Source: Pseudisothecium myosuroides (taxonomy: Eukaryota > Streptophyta > Bryopsida > Hypnales > Lembophyllaceae). From it: 64,000 nt of DNA. Of this stretch, positions 11,661-24,053 are shown piece after piece (the stretch's first letter is position 1; each line of letters begins with the position of its first letter). A program made the translations under genes and the position numbers. The notes under the pieces were generated by a model. It was given only the letters and a program-made list of their open reading frames with translations. It was not told the origin of the DNA and made no database searches. The stretch is taken from the NCBI GenBank assembly GCA_951799445.1, contig OX637287.1, positions 40,143,724-40,207,723 of the forward strand, given 5' to 3'.

Positions 11661-11996
11661 AAAGTTTTGAGTTATGGTGAATTCCAATGAAATGGCAATA
11701 TTCCATTAATCTTGGCATTTTTAACAGTTCAAATCACTTAGTCTAAATTGCTTTTTTGGTACTTGAATCTATACTAGTCCTAGATTTCTGAAATCTATAT
11801 ATGTCCTAGACTTTTGAAATCTACATTAGTCCTAGATATTTCAAAGTGCGGTCTGATATCTATAATAAACCTAGATTTTTGAAATCTATTATAGACCTAG
11901 ATGTTAGTAATGTAAATTTGTCCTAGATGTCATGGTTTGAAAATGGCACATGGAATGCCGCCATTTTATTGAAATTTGCCATAATTGAAACTTTGG
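11661..11996. repeat. Fold-back element with a CCTAGA minisatellite core
   Basis: Imperfect inverted arms of about 60 bp (left TTATGGTGAATTCCAATGAA; right, minus strand, TTATGGCAAATTTCAATAAA) enclose a minisatellite at about 11764-11932. Its unit is about 26-28 bp of the form GAAATCTA(N)5GTCCTAGA, repeated about six times with drift and one inverted turn. No coding capacity. Confidence 0.55.
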
Positions 11997-12362
11997 AATC
12001 TCAAAAAACCTTTTATAATAAGATTTAGTTGTAAATTTACATGGACAATTGCATATAACATTTGTTGATTTTATCGAATTTAGAGGTCAAATTGAAAAAG
12101 TGTCATACCATATATTGTAGTAGGGTATTCAAATTGGTGTTTCATGCTAAATATTTAATCAAATTTAGAAAATCAAATTGACAATTGCTAAAAATAGGAA
12201 TGTTATTTCAAAATTCCTCTATACAAAATTTTGAAAAAGATTATTTTTTCAAAAAGAAGGTTTTCTAAAACAAAATGCCAAAGATTTTTTTTTTGTCTCA
12301 TATTAGATATTATAGCTAATTGAAAAGGTGCTTTTTTTATTTTTTGAATGCACAATTTTCTA

Positions 12363-12966
12363 CAATAGAACATCTCTTAAGGTAGGAGGCTATAAAACGG
12401 AACGGGCAGTAAGAATGGACCTTAAGAATGGACCTTATAAATGGCTGTGAAATGGACATAGTTGGTTTTGAAATTGACTAGTATAGTCATTGAATGAATC
12501 AACAAAAAAAGCATTATTAATTACAAGAGCCAATCATTCTCTTTGCTTTCTCCATTTTTATTTAGAATTGCAAGTGAACCTTTTATGAAAGACCTAGGAT
12601 CACACACAGGGACCTACGACCCAACTCATTTGAAAATTCATTAGTAATTCAAAAATGCTTGGAAAAATACGAAACCATTTGGGTTAGATTCCTCATTAAT
12701 TTTTCTTTGTCTGAAAAATGAGCTAAAAATATTCCCGTCCAAGGAAATATATGAAAAAGGTGGACCAGCCCTTAGATGCTCCATTTCTGAGCCTCCTACC
12801 TTAGTGCATAAATATACAAGAAGGCAATTCGTAAGTGGGCCCAATTTCAAACACTTTTTTCTGAAAAATAGCGTACTTAGAGCCGACATTAGTTAGGTGG
12901 CCATTACTACACTTCTCTAAATGCATAACCCTCTTTTAGTGCATAAGACAGGGTTCTAACTTACTG
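12363..12966. mobile_element. Non-autonomous pogo/Tigger-like element
   Basis: The ends CAATAGAACATCTCTTAA and (minus strand) CAGTAAGTTAGAACCC are each flanked by TA (12361-12362 and 12967-12968). They resemble the ends of the transposase-bearing element at 36603-39491. The sub-terminal phrase AATGCATAA...TCTTTTAGTGCATAA at 12920-12945 matches 39440-39470 in that element. A second inner inverted pair, AAGGTAGGAGGCT, lies at 12380 and 12792. It is likely mobilised in trans by a pogo-like transposase. Confidence 0.65.
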
Positions 12967-13426
12967 TACCAAATCACGGTATTAGGATGGTTTTGGGTTG
13001 ATCACCTACAGTAGTTTCTTCTTTGTTTGGCGGCCCCTTCAAATGCACAGAACCTGGTGTTTTGATGCTGTGTTTCTCCCTCCTTTGCGCAAGGGCTGCT
13101 GCGCTTGTTTCGCTTTGGCAACACATTTGGTGATCTACAGTATGCAAGGGCGAGCTCCAGCTCGTCGAAGATGAAGCGCAACCGGTTGGGATGCCTTGTT
13201 GCGGAAAGATGCGGATGAGTGGCAAGGTCTCATCAGGTGTGTGCTGAAAATCGGAAGCCGAACAGTTCTCAAGAATCGTTGCCGTGGATTTCGAGGACCG
13301 CGCCGTCGGCGGGCATGTGCTGACTAAGCTTACATTGTCATAGCTCCGTCTTTTTGAGTGTTTATTGCATCTTCTTTGAGTGTCACTCCGTAGTAGTTCA
13401 ATTGTTTGTCATTAGGAACTTCTTTA

Positions 13427-13434
13427 AAACCCTA
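13427..13434 (+). promoter_or_regulatory. Telo-box AAACCCTA upstream of SNI1
   Basis: AAACCCTA lies 57 bp before the SNI1 start codon, in a pyrimidine-rich leader. In plants this motif (interstitial telomere repeat) is common in promoters and 5' leaders of ribosomal and cell-cycle genes. That fits a gene for a chromosome-maintenance complex. Confidence 0.45.
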
Positions 13435-13490
13435 GCCCCTCGGTTTCTCCTTTTTTTTCCTCTCTCTGTTTGTTTTTTCTATCACCGATC

Positions 13491-16400
13491 ATGCCTCGAA
13501 AGAAGCAGAAAGTCGACGGCTCGAACGATCCATCTGATAGTGTGAAAATTGCGACGCAGCCCCGCACTCGGGTACACCTCCCGCACTCTTGATTCGCAAC
13601 GTTGTGCATTCCTCCGTCTTCCTTGTTCGCAGGGACTTGTAACGAATGTTTTATGACACGCGCAGGGGCGGATCACCAGGAGCGCCGCGCAATTGTCACC
13701 GTCTCTGCCGGTATTAAGACCTTACCTTCGTCTTTCTGATGCTCGTCTCCTGTTTGTTTATTTTCATTGCTGCACCATTTCTCTACTAGAATTCATTCTT
13801 TAAATTACTGTGAGATGCACTAATTGTCTTTTGTTGCATTTCTCTATTACTATATTCTTTAATGACTACTGGGAGAAGTTTTTTTAAATTTGAAAGAAGA
13901 CTCTGTACTCCTCCGAGGAGTCATTAATAAATATATTCTAGTAGGAAAAATCGTAGTGCGTCTGGCAGCAATTGAAATGATCGGTGAAGTTGTTTTTCTT
14001 GATTTTTCCGGACTTCGTCTTTAACCTACTCACTGAGGGAGTTCAATGCTAGGAGGTGGTTGCTAAAAGACAGAGCTCGGGAACCTTCAATGCCAATTCG
14101 AGCCACCGGGATGAGGAAGCAGGGAAGGAGCGGAGAGTCATGGGAGCCTCCCTCTTGACGAATGTCCTTGCTCTCGCTGATACTCTTGGTGTCAAGAAAG
14201 ATGTTCACGTTGATGCCGATCGTGAGTATTACTTCTTGAATCCTCTCTTCTTCTTTAATACTCGCAGATGCTTGAATGATCACCCAGATCCTCGTTACTG
14301 TTCATTGATGAAATATATAGAACAGCAGCAGAACTTGCCAGTATCTGTTACCCCTACAATCATGACAAGATTAACTGATTCTTTCGGCACTGACAGTTGA
14401 GCTGGAAATTTGGTTGGGTCGAGTTTTTTTCAAGTCGAGATTGAGTTTGAAAACCCAATGGATAAGAGGATAAGAGAATTAGGCACAACGGTCCTCTAGT
14501 CACCATTCTATTTCATGATCTAATTCATTCTTTGTGGTCTCAATAGTGTCATTAAACTCAACTTGTGGTAGGACCTATAATTAATGCATAGGACCTACAT
14601 ACAACTCAACTCAACCAGATTATTTTATGGTTGCGCTTGGATTTCATTTCCACTATCATGCAGGGCTTGGTTACAAAATGCAAATAAATGAGTCGGCCCA
14701 AGTAGGTCATTTAAAACTCCACTGTCTGTGAGGGGAGGGTCAGACATCTGTATTCTTGCGTCGAGATACATTAGGTGTAGATACGTATCCCGTTTACTCT
14801 AGGTTCCAACTTCCTCTTCGTCTTGTCGATCACAATCAGTTTATCAGGAATGAGGTGAATTAACCTGGTGGATTTCTGCAGAGTTATTATTTCTGGACAC
14901 TGTCCGGGTTATCGCTGTGGTACCAGATATTGCTGTTGTTCCGGCCAGGTACATTATCAATCGCCAACTCTATTTTGTCTGTGGACTTGTGCACTTGCTC
15001 ATATTATATTCCGTTTTAGTACAACGAGTTGCTGATAGTGTGCTAGGTATGCAGTATATTTGTGGACTTATTCCTACCCGACCTCTATGGTCTTTCATCA
15101 TCATCAGAACACTAATCCAAATGAATTGCTGGGTTGTAGGGGCGTGTATGAGAAAATCCTGTCTGGGATACAAGAGACAAAGTCTTTGCGAGTATTAGTG
15201 GCTAGTTTTCGGTTGCTTCACGACCTCGACCTGGTTAGTACCTCTTCATTTTGAACAGAACGCGTAACGGGTTCGCCGCTTCTGATCGGGACATAGGTTC
15301 CTCAAGTTACTCATTAAGGTTTGGATACGTTTGTTTGCAGCGTCATCCGCAAGTCAACTTGAAGAGTAAGGGAACCGGAGGAAAGAAGGAGTTCGTGGAC
15401 AACAAGGTAATATAAGATTTTATGTTTAATGTTGTATTTGCTTTTTAGGGTTTATGGTTTGAAATCATTTGTTGCTATTTACACCTTTTACATCTTTGTT
15501 CCGATTACTGTGTCCACTATCCACTTTGCTTAGGATTTAGGCTTCCACTACCCCATGCATTCATTTGAGTGATTCAAATTGGCAGGAGCAAGTGTGGTCG
15601 CCTTTTGAGGTCGCAGCGCAGAAATCTGAGGACGCAAAACAATCAACTAAGACTAGCATGGTATGTGCTCTAATGCTTTGTGATTCCTTAATCACTGGGA
15701 ATTTTTGGATGGAAATTCCCTCACTTTCAGAGTTCGAATTGCTACGTCGTTCATCTCAATTTTAAAATTGTATTTTTCATGGATGAATCAGAATTAAAAT
15801 CGTGTGGGTGGGTGGGTGGGTGGGTGGGTGATGTAGGACTTGTACATTCTGCTGGACAATATTGTCGCCGACCTAGATCGAGATCAAACTTCAAAGAAAA
15901 GGGGTTCTTCTGGTATCGAAAATGCTGCTAGAAAGAAAAATCCAATAAATGTAAGTTTTCGAACGTGGCCCCATTGAATCTTGTCCTTTAAGGTTTTCTC
16001 TTTCCATCGCTCTTTGCAATCTTCTCGGTTATCGGCACAATCAAATACGGTGTTCATTCATGCGAGCTAAGGAAAACAAGTTGTTCTTGACAGAGACTGG
16101 CGCAATATTTAATGTTGCGGTGGTTGGTTAGTCTTCTTGACTCCGACTTTCAAGTACGGCGGCAGGCATTTCAAGGTTTCTTACTCTTGCCGACTATCTT
16201 TATAGACGGATGCCGTAGTACTGCAGCGTACTTAGTCACGACTACATGTGGTGATCCGTGCAGCTGAGACTTTCTGTCAAACTCAAGTAACTGCTGTTTA
16301 AACTATCACTAGTTCTTTAGCTACAGCCATCAGCCTTTTGCAAAGTGCAGGTCGTTTATATACTTGGATTCTCCTTCCAGTTGTTGAGTCATATCTTTGT

Positions 16401-19080
16401 GTATTGTAGTGTGTTGGCATACTGCCCAGTGGATGACTTTGCCGTTCTAGTTTTCTGTAGGTTACCAAAGCGCATGCCGCAGTGTTGAGCTAACCGTTCC
16501 TCCCTTCTGTGCAGAAAATCCAGAGGAATTGGAGTTGATGCAGGAATCCCTTATATTACGTTTCCTGATGGTTTGTACCTCAATTCACCTGCGTTTTTTT
16601 GTGATTATTCACTCTGCTGACACATAGCTATGGAAACAATTTATCTATTGGCCTGTTAAGTATCTATACCTTAAATGAGGCTCTTTGTTTGGTTTGGTTT
16701 GTTACGGTGAGATCCCCGGTCGCATTCTTTGGCACCGTCCGAAAGCACTCTGCGAAGAGGGGTGCACAGTGTTTCGTGGCGTTCCGACTCACGGCAGAAA
16801 AGATATTGAATTTGGAAGTTTTTATGAATTATAAAATTATAAAATTACTTCTACTTTTATTTTATTATACCGTTGGCACAGTGTCGCGACCCACTGTCAT
16901 GATTTCTTCCACTTGGATGAAATCATGTATTCATCCTTGCACATTTTCATCCAAAAATTGGAAGCACTTTTATTTAAAATTGAGGTCAGGCAAACTAAAG
17001 AAAATACTATGTCTCTAATGAAGGGGGCCGTGGTTGCGAATGTTGCAATGGTTGTAGTATTAGTTAGGATATATTCCAACTGTCTTTCTTTCAAGATGGT
17101 TCTCTGAAATCTGGTATATCGAGAGCATCAGTCACAATGGATGTTTTTGAACAGCCACAATCTCATTTGCATCCTCAAATATTTGCCTGGTGCAGAGACA
17201 AGGTATTTCAAAAGTGAAGGATATTTTTTCATATCTGTTGCTTATAATAGCTAGGCCGGTTGTCCTGGATAAATCGGACGACGAAAACTCAGAAGAGCTG
17301 AAGTTGGAAGTGTCAAGAGATGGATCAGACTCACAAGATCCAGGAATGAATGCTACAGCGTCAGGGACATCGTCTGGCATTTCCAGCCCAGGATTCTTTG
17401 TTACAGAGACAGACTTTACCCACCTGGCAGCTACTCTTTTGACCATGGTGAATGAAGCTCATCATTCTATGTTTTCGTGCCCAACTATTTCTCGATCCCT
17501 GTATTTGTGTAGTCAGACATCAGCCTTTCTTCAGTCTGGGTACTCTAATATTCTCCTTCCAGTCGGAGCCTTCTGGTGTCTAAAAATGCATCTGTTCGAT
17601 TTTAAGTTCAGTTTGTAGGATGCGGTGGCTGTTACTTGCAAGCCACACCTCTGACAATGCGTAGATGCAATTAGGTTATATTTCCATAATTGAAATGATT
17701 TGTGTGGCGTGGGATGCAATAATCCCGGTAAATCAATTATCCTCAGAATTCTTACTGGAGAGTGGGTAGCTGTGGGTGACAGATTCTTGAACTAGAGGAT
17801 TTCAAGGATTTAAGTGAACAGAAGCGTGTGTCGTCAAGGAAGGCGATCTCAATGTGAGAATGCGACTTCTACCTCTGCTTCTTTCTGATGCTCAGCATTT
17901 ATAGGAAGGATAGAATTTATGTAGTTTGTGTATCTTCGAGGTTGGTGATCTTCTTGGTTGCTATCTGAACAGAGGGACCATGGTGGAGACTTTTATGGGT
18001 CTCTTGGACTATGGAAAGTCATATCTTGGGCCTTTTCTTCAGGTTCAAATCGTACCCCAACTCAACGTAGTTTCATCTTCTGCTGATTATGTCTCTTTGA
18101 TGGTGGAGTACATGGTAATTAGAGCGGAGGTAGTGCGTGGTTGTTTGTATATTCTACAGAGGTGTACGTTGATGAGTTTCTGGCACCGATTGCCCTTCGC
18201 AAGGAATATCTAAAACTTGCTGGCTTTAAAGTCTTTCTGTTTGTGATGTAGTTACAGGCTCGAACTCATGAAGGTCCTTGTTTGCGATGTGGGAACAATG
18301 CATTGCGGATTGAGACGTTATTGTTATGGTGAATTTGCAGGCGCTGGAAAATCCGCAGTTGAAGTTTAAACTGATTCTCAAGTACATTGTCGCACATGCT
18401 CCAGGGGTATATCCTCTCGCCTATTGCTTCCAGTTTTAGTTAAAGTTCAAGAGATTTCCTGTATCATGCTCCACAATCTCTACAACTTGTGTTGGACTAT
18501 GGTATATTTGGGTATATTTTTGCTTTGCGTAGTTTCTCTATTTTGAGGATGGTGGGGTGTTGGGATACAGTTTGCTAAAGATAAATTCCGTGAGGTCTCC
18601 ACTGCACAGCAATTGTTTGACTGCGTATCAAATATAAATATATATAAGCTCTTCTACCCAGAGGAATTGCAAACTCTACTGGCGGGAGCTTTTCAGGTAT
18701 AGTCCCATTGCATGCTTTTCATCGACCTTTCAAATGCTTTTAGATGCATGTTCAGTGAGGATGATGTCGACTTAACTTCGGTTTCTCACTAGGTCTTTCT
18801 GGAGACGCATACAAGTGACGACCAGTCCTTAAGAGAAGTTTGCAGCTCATTTCAAGCAGCACTGAATACTTTGAATACAAAGATGTGAGCATACTACAAT
18901 TCCTAGACTTGTGTTTGATGAAGAAGTAAACACTACCTTGTTGTGACTGAATTATTAGTTTTGTCTGCTCTTTGGTGGGCCTGGTGAACCTGACAACTTT
19001 GTTGCTGCAGGGATTGTAAAGACATGCATCCTCATGCGCAATGTGCGCTGGTCGTAGCAAATGCCTTGATGAACTCTTAG
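13491..19080 (+). CDS. SNI1: SNI1 homologue (SMC5/6 complex Nse6-like subunit), 17 exons
   Basis: In Arabidopsis SNI1 is a nuclear protein that represses pathogenesis-related genes and works in the SMC5/6 complex with ASAP1 for DNA repair. Exons by splice sites and phase: 13491-13571, 13666-13710, 14053-14221, 14882-14948, 15047-15233, 15341-15406, 15586-15660, 15837-15950, 16094-16175, 16515-16570, 17196-17447, 17798-17853, 17973-18042, 18341-18406, 18571-18696, 18793-18884, 19011-19080. Together they give about 557 aa with all phases matching; Arabidopsis SNI1 is about 430. Recognisable SNI1 blocks in order: VMGASLLTNVLALADTLGV, LDTVRVIAVVPD, RVLVASFRLLHDLDL, VWSPFEVA, RLAQYLMLRWLVSLLDSDF, TMVETFMGLLDYGKSYLGPF, KFKLILKYIVAHAP, and a C-terminal LREVCSSFQAALNTLNTKM. 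The lysine/arginine-rich N-terminus (MPRKKQK, RGRITRSAA) looks like a nuclear-localisation signal. The start of exon 5 is the least certain border. Confidence 0.85.
15802..15830 (+). repeat. (GGGT)n microsatellite in SNI1 intron 7
   Basis: Seven runs of GGG separated by single T's end six bases before the intron 7 acceptor AG (15835-15836). The run occupies the place where a pyrimidine tract is normally found. On the sense strand it could form a G-quadruplex in the pre-mRNA. Confidence 0.85.
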
Positions 19081-20096
19081 CTGAGACCACGTTCCACGTT
19101 AGGTGGAGGTGCGAGATGACGTAGACATTGGGACTTTTTTGAAGGTTTAAAGCGCCACTACTTGATGTTGAAGATTGCATGCTTGTGAATATCAGATGAC
19201 CTCTGCTTCTAGCCTATAGAACTGCTCCCTGGGCGAACTGCAAGAGACTGTATACTCGTGTCATTGTGACTCCTTTGACCTGTGAGTACAAATCTCATGC
19301 GCCTACAATGTGCAGAAAATGGTCCAATGTTGGGAGAACGAAGTGAATGGGCGAAATCATGTATCTAGTTTCTGGCACTGAATTTGTTACAGCTATCACC
19401 TGGGTTCTACAACATCTTATTTGTATCCTAGCCTTTGGTAAAAATTGACAAATGTCCGAAATGAACAAAGAAATATGAGAACGTGAACTCCGTTCTCTTT
19501 ATAAGAGACTCGTTTAAATTGTGGATTTGTCCATTCAAGACCTCATACAAAGGTCCTACGGACACCAAATACGTCTTTGGTTGTTTTATTTGCTAGTCAT
19601 TTTATTTGCAGAATTGCTATGCTCAATTTGACCCTGATGAGCCGGGCTTATCATTACTGAGTTGGGAGCCAAATTCCTTCAGCTCCCGTTTTATCAACTA
19701 AATGTGAAAGAATTTTTTCTAATTGCTTTTTTTCAGAGATGCAATCACAGATTTTTTAGATTTTTTTTGTGAAAAATTGTATTTTGGGGGGATTTTTGAA
19801 GATAAAGTGAAGGAAATCACTGGCATGTTAGATAGAAAATTATCTCCAATAATCTGAAAATTTCACCATAGGTATATTATAGTGAAACACATCGTAGTGC
19901 AAACGAAATTTCCACTTTTATGGAGAAGTTTCAGATCTACAGCAAGGAACAACTTCCCAAAACACACTACCATGGTATATTTTGTGATCCATTTTTGCTT
20001 GCATCTTCTTGTGTTAAAAGGTCATAAGATACCTCAATGAGATAGTTTCCAACATCTTGTGTTGAAAGGTCATAAAATTCATACCTCAATGAGAGC
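19081..20096. other. SNI1 3' flank, then AT-rich spacer
   Basis: About 19081-19450 is moderately GC-rich and probably includes the SNI1 3' UTR. Beyond that I see no gene. A short duplication of CATCTTGTGTTGAAAGGTCAT with a preceding variant lies near 20000-20080. Confidence 0.4.
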
Positions 20097-20615
20097 TAAT
20101 ATCATCTAAAGTAGCTTCCATTCATGCAATTCCCCAAAGAAAGATTTTTTGAAGAATTATTTGTAATTATCTTTTACGTTGTTCTTTCTAATATCATCTA
20201 AAGCAACTTCCATTCAAGCAACTCTCCAAAGAAGAAATGGTTGAAAAATGATTTGCAATTATCTTCTATTTTGTTCTTTTTAATATCATCTAAAGCAACT
20301 TCCCATTAGAGGAGATTTGAGGGGTCTAAGAGACTGTGAGTTCTCGGGTTGTGGGAATTGTGGGAACGTCCTTTGAACTGTAATCTAACGTGGCCAAGAG
20401 ATTGCCACGTCATATATTAATTATTATTATTAATTTTTTTAATTTTTTTTTATTCTAACAATAGGGGGTTGGTTCTGAGCAATGGGAACAATCCTAAAAC
20501 AGTCTTCCAGAGGCTCAAATCTCCTCTAATGATTCAAGCAACTTCCATTCAAGCAACTTTCCAAAGAAGAATTGGTTGAAAAATGATTTGCAATTATCTT
20601 CTGCATTGTTTTGAA
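20097..20615 (+). repeat. Three 92-bp tandem repeat units, third one split by a MITE
   Basis: Units begin TAATATCATCTAAAG at 20097, 20189 and 20281. Each runs through AACTTCCATTCA, CCAAAGAAG and TTGNAATTATCTTCT to TTGTTCT. The third unit is interrupted at 20304 by a CATTAG element and resumes at 20532 to about 20612. After the insertion the third unit also carries an extra ATTCAAGCAACTTCC compared with unit two. Confidence 0.8.
20304..20531. mobile_element. CATTAG-family TIR element (copy 2, 228 bp)
   Basis: The termini CATTAGAGGAGATTTGAGGG and (minus strand) CATTAGAGGAGATTTGAGCC are near-perfect inverted repeats. Inside is the palindrome ACGTGGC...GCCACGT (20389-20413), followed by an A/T run. 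It is inserted inside the third 92-bp tandem unit, so the sibling units show the approximate empty site. No classic short duplication abuts the ends. Confidence 0.85.
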
Positions 20616-20621
20616 GTAACC

Positions 20622-20902
20622 CATTAGAGGAGATTTGGGCTCCTAAGAGCCTGCGAGTTCCCGGACTGTGGGAACTTTGCAGGACTGCTGAAACGCTGCT
20701 GCATGGCCAGTCCGACGTGGCCGAGCGACTACCACGTCATTTTTTTTAATTTTTTTTTAGTATTCTTTTAACATTTTAAGAACTTTTTTTTTTTTTTTTT
20801 TTTAAATTTTTAAATTTTTTTTTTTTTCTGACAGCAGGGCTGGTTCCCAGCATTGGGAACAACCCTGAAACGGTCTTCCAGACGGCCAGATCTCCTCTAA
20901 TG
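20622..20902. mobile_element. CATTAG-family TIR element (copy 3, 281 bp)
   Basis: The termini CATTAGAGGAGATTTGGGCT and (minus strand) CATTAGAGGAGATCTGGCC define it. The interior has GAGCCTGCGAGTTCCC, the palindrome GACGTGGC...CCACGTC near 20713-20737, long T runs and a GGTTCCCAGCATTGGGAAC hairpin. It lies only 90 bp from copy 2. Confidence 0.85.
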
Positions 20903-23750
20903 TAAATGCCACTTTTTGGCATTGACGGCATTTCAAGGTTAAACTAGTCAGAGTAAATGAGACATAAATATAAGGTAGGGTGTTCTAAAAGTGACTACTA
21001 ACACGTGGAGGTACATTTTGTTTTCTTTAATGTACCAAAAGTGTACATTGCAAGAGATGGTCGCTTTTAGTGACTACTACATTTCAACTTCAAAAATTTG
21101 TAACTAATTTCACGAAGGTCCAAAATTTATGAAATGACTTGAATTCCATTTTTCTTCCTACAAAAATTTATTGAAAATTGTTTCAAGGAGTTTAGCTTCC
21201 CTCCAAATGCAATCAACTCTTAAGAGGTCACTTTGAAAGTAGACTACCTTAAGTCTGTCGGAGCTTGAAGATATGGCGCATTTCGACAAACTCATTTAAT
21301 ATCAGAAATCAAGCCTCTAGTGTACTAAACAATGGTGCTAAGTTCAAGATGGAAAATTTTGTCTTTCGCCACATGAAGATAACCAAACTACGCTAGATTT
21401 GTTATGACTTAATTCTAGAACGACGCCGCAAATACTAAGTATGTTATGGATGATAGAGAATCTTTCTATGTAGAACCAATGATGTTAACATGTGAGCGTA
21501 GATATGTGAGCCTACAAGCCTTGAACCTAATTGTAGGTATGTTTTTGCAACTATTTGAAGGTGTTTATAACACATATACCTTAAATATAGGTACACTATA
21601 ATATGAAAAGAGTCTACAACATAGGTACCTATAACCATAGAAAGTGTTTATAATATAGACTCCTTAGCTCATGGGCTTGTAGATTCTATGTTCTCATGCT
21701 AACAGTCCCCTATGTAGGACAAATGTGTAGATGTTCATCCTCGAATTTTTGTGTGAAAAGGGGAGGTCTTACACAGTAGTTTGACCTCCAATGATTGCTC
21801 TTTGAATTTTTTAAGCAGATGATTCACATTGTATGAAAAAAGATGATTTTCGTGGTGACCAGCCCGCCCTTTGAGGGCTAAACAATTCAATAGGATTGTG
21901 AGATAAAGTAGCTATTCATTGTAGAAGAACACTCAATATAGTTTGTTTTTTCAAATTGGGTGCCTAGATCAAAAGTTATATTGTCCAAAATCTTAGGCAG
22001 CTTAGGTAGCATAAGCAAAATACCTCCTTTGCTTCTGACATTTGTAGATTTATAACTAATATGATATAGAATGCAATTGTCCAAGAAAATAACCATGTGT
22101 ATTAAAACATTCTCACTCTCTTAGAAGTTAAAATTTGCTAACACTATCAGGCATGATTTGAAAACAAAACTATTTTTTCTAACTTCAAACGTTATAATCT
22201 TTCAATTTGAGAGGTCAAAGTTTCTGAAAAAATTTCCACGCATTCCTATAGTAGTCTAGTTACAAATTTTTATGGTTGAATTTCATAATAAATATTTTAT
22301 TTTTATTTTTATTTCAATCTTAGTGCCCTAAAATAGTGGCGATTCTTGACAATTTCTGCCAAAATGTACCTCAGCCTTTAGAGGTTAAAACAAATCATTT
22401 TGAAGCTATAAAATTGTACACTTTTAAGTGCCTAATATAAATTGTTAACATGTGCAAAGTGCTTTCACAAGTGTACATTCAAAGATTCTACACCTTGTGC
22501 CAGAGGGTAATTAACCTAGTAAACCAATGGTAATCTAGGCCGATAATTGAACTTTTCAATTAATCAAAGCTATGAATAGAAAGACCCCCATAAATAGCCA
22601 CTTTGCTAATCTACTCAAATTTTGAGTGGGAGGTTCGGAGGTTTCACACTCAGATTTAATTTGCTACGAAAGAAGAAAATAAGTGTTTGATAAAGTTTCT
22701 TGCTATTTAAAGAGGGAGTTACAATACTCAAAGAAACATGGTCTAATTTGGCTTGTGTAGACCAAGAAATGGACTCATGAGAAGACGTTTGTGACAACTA
22801 AGACCATCCATGAATGGCTTTTCATGGGCTAAATTTTTTGCCTTCAAATATATACTAGATTTCCAATACTGGAATAGAGGTCCTAGATGTATTTCTGACA
22901 ACAACTGAAAACACTCCTATAAATGCTAAATTTGGAATTTAATACTATCAATTATAGTGGTTATCCTAAAGTTCTCCCCAATTTGTACCAAGGATATCAT
23001 AGGAAGGCTTGTCTAAGAATAGTACAAAAGAAACACAACACCAAATTCCATCAAGTCCTAGTTTTGGTGCTTCAAGGAGTTTTGTCTTGTGTTTTTCTCA
23101 AACTCCGACTCCTGGTCCCTCATTTCACACTTTCCAATTTACTGTAATGGCTTTCAAAGTGTGTGTACCTATAAATTTTGGGGGTAGAGCATTTGCTAAA
23201 TTTAGCAGCATTTGTGAACACTGGTTGGAAATTGGGAACCTGCAGAGCCCATCTGTGATCTCAAAACAAGTTCAAATTTTTTAGCCAAATGTTCATTTTG
23301 GGAAGATTTTTTTTGAATTTACACTAAGGGCAAAAAAATTTAAGTAGAAACCGAACGAAATTTAGCCAGTTTTGAAATTGCTGGAGCCCATTCAAGTCTC
23401 CTCCAAGTCTGCAACAAGCCGTGGTATGAAATCTCCTACTCCTGTTGTTCCTGGCTGGCTAATACCCAACCCTTCACTCACACCGCCGTGCCTTACCACT
23501 CCAAAAAAATGTCGGTGGGAATGCTTACAAATTCACGGATGTCCTGTGAAATTGTGACATTCAAACACTGTGACATTCAACAGTGTGAAATTTGCTGAAT
23601 TACTTGGAGTTGTAGGAGTCATGAAGGTGCTCTAGAACTCTTTTCACATTTATCAACTCACAGTTGTATGTAATTCTTTCTGACATTCCAAATTGCAACA
23701 GTGAGAATAAACACGTTTTAAAAAGTAGGCCAAACTTTTGAAAACTACAT
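20903..23750. other. Repeat-derived spacer; includes a segment shared with 51.9-52.2 kb
   Basis: No gene was recognised. About 21735-22090 is similar in order to about 51950-52260: both contain TTTTTGTGNGAAAAGG, an AATG-TTG type motif, TTTTTTAAGNAGATGATTCACA, GATGATTT and a stretch near TCAATTTTG/TCAAATTGGGTGCCTA. It is therefore a dispersed repeat of several hundred base pairs. Other parts are AT-rich with short, unsupported open frames. Confidence 0.5.
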
Positions 23751-24050
23751 CATAATGTCAATGTAGGAGAGTTTTGCTATTGTGGCATGTTTTGATTGGT
23801 TAAGTGGAGGCAAATTAAGACTGATAATGCTCATTGCTTGCCTTGTGCAAATTTTCAACAACGGTGGGTATGAAGTAGAAATTTCGTTGGTTTGGCAATG
23901 AGAGTCAGACTACCAACCCGTATCAACTTAGTGAGTGTGGATCCACCTAACATAATCTAAATGCAAGAGATTTTTGCCGTTGTGGCATGTTTTGATTGGT
24001 TAAGCAATCAAAGAAGTCAAATGGCTCAACTCTCCTACATTGACATTATG
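23751..24050. mobile_element. 300-bp element with perfect 23-bp terminal inverted repeats
   Basis: CATAATGTCAATGTAGGAGA plus GTT at 23751-23773 is repeated exactly in inverted orientation at 24028-24050. Just inside, TGTGGCATGTTTTGATTGGT(TAAG) occurs twice in direct orientation (about 23783 and 23982). The interior has no coding frame. Perfect termini suggest recent activity. A target duplication is not obvious. Confidence 0.75.
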
Positions 24051-24053
24051 TCC

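Noticed and set aside
16689..17107. Open frames inside SNI1 intron 10
   Set aside because: Exon 10 (ends 16570) and exon 11 (starts 17196) join in phase and match SNI1 without them, so they are listed only as an oddity.
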